DNA from: Mycolicibacterium goodii
GTDB taxonomy: Bacteria > Actinomycetota > Actinomycetes > Mycobacteriales > Mycobacteriaceae
DNA: 64,000 bases
Assembly: GCF_022370755.2 (NCBI RefSeq)
Contig: NZ_CP092364.2
Coordinates: 2,480,001 to 2,544,000 of the forward strand
Reading direction: 5' to 3'
Position 1 is the first letter of the stretch. Every line of letters starts with the position of its first letter. Positions 63,721 through 64,000 of the stretch are shown one piece after another. The position numbers and the translations under genes were made by a program. A model generated the notes under the pieces. It was not told the origin of the DNA, ran no database searches, and worked only from the letters and a program-made list of their open reading frames with translations.

Positions 63721-64000
63721 TCACGACTCCGCCCCGGCAGCACGGCGCTGCGCCTTGCCAAGCACGCTCACCAGATAGCGTGCGGTGATGAACACGATGA
63801 CCCACAGCAGCAGCATGTAGGTGCTGCCGCGGGAGTAGTCCAGGTTGATGATCGAGTCCTCGAAGGCACCGATCTGCAACGTGCGGGTGGCGACGCCCGG
63901 GCCGCCCGCGGTCAGCACGTAGATGTGGTCGAACACCTTGAGGTTGTCCATGAACCGGAAGATCACGGCAACCAGGATGTAGGGCCACAGCATCGGCAAC
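63721..64000 (-). CDS. Sugar/polyol ABC permease (MalF type), C-terminal part
   Basis: Only the last ~92 residues fall in the window; the frame runs off the right edge. FRFMDNLKVFDHIYVLTAGGPG is the conserved MalF-family segment with TAGGPG, followed by the last helix. Partner of the MalG-type permease; the binding protein and any dehydrogenase or regulator are expected further right. Confidence 0.88.
   Translation of the reverse strand, partial: LPMLWPYILVAVIFRFMDNLKVFDHIYVLTAGGPGVATRTLQIGAFEDSIINLDYSRGSTYMLLLWVIVFITARYLVSVLGKAQRRAAGAES

Overview
The window is 64 kb of high-GC DNA whose gene content points to a mycobacterium, most likely a fast-growing Mycolicibacterium of the M. smegmatis type. 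The markers are a WhiB-family Fe-S protein, a CsoR regulator, a hemerythrin gene behind a SigF-type promoter, F420-type oxidoreductases (LLM and Ddn-like), many TetR/MarR/MerR regulators next to small oxidoreductase or efflux genes, and frequent GTG/TTG starts. The species is inferred from content and remembered gene order; no rRNA, tRNA or CRISPR array was seen.

Layout. 1-7.3 kb: a PucR-type regulator followed by a compact 2-oxoacid dehydrogenase operon (E3, E1 alpha, E1 beta, E2), then a small WhiB-like gene translationally coupled to lipoyl synthase, so the complex and part of its cofactor supply are encoded together. 7.3-12.1 kb: an internally deleted IS3-family remnant, a ClbS/DfsB-like gene, a decayed LysR-like fragment, a TetR / aldo-keto reductase pair with a clear operator, and a Leu/Ile/Val-type binding protein without a signal peptide.

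12.1-22.4 kb is a decayed metal-resistance island. It holds a frameshifted tyrosine recombinase, a P1B-type ATPase with a CPH motif, CsoR, two CsoR-operator-like palindromes in front of a broken HMA-domain gene, a two-component system, a DUF305 lipoprotein, and fragments of an NlpC/P60 hydrolase, a BNR/sialidase-like lipoprotein and an arsenate reductase. Three direct copies of a 16-bp palindromic motif lie at its two ends.

22.4-43.9 kb is a mosaic of regulator/transporter/enzyme modules: TetR-FAD monooxygenase-MFS; a 9-residue-repeat exported protein; ROK-MFS; a stress block (hemerythrin, small helical protein, DUF1206 protein, TrpB2, universal stress protein); two DMT exporters (32.6 and 53.3 kb); an aldehyde dehydrogenase; a winged-helix/hydrolase fusion beside an ECF sigma factor; an XRE regulator; an anion symporter overlapping a tartrate/D-malate dehydrogenase gene; two alpha/beta hydrolases and a LysM-repeat protein.

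43.9-57.3 kb carries a UbiD decarboxylase with a MarR gene and an MFS pump, a complete potADBC-type polyamine ABC operon, a second ECF sigma gene overlapping a 49-residue membrane-protein gene, an LLM oxidoreductase and a MerR regulator. 57.3-64 kb is a polyol/sugar catabolic operon on the minus strand, running off the window edge: two permeases, two different ATPases with an unusual Glu in the Q-loop, a fused DhaK-DhaL kinase, an RpiB-family isomerase and an M42 peptidase. Kinase plus isomerase plus ABC importer resembles the tetritol (erythritol/threitol) pathways described in M. smegmatis.
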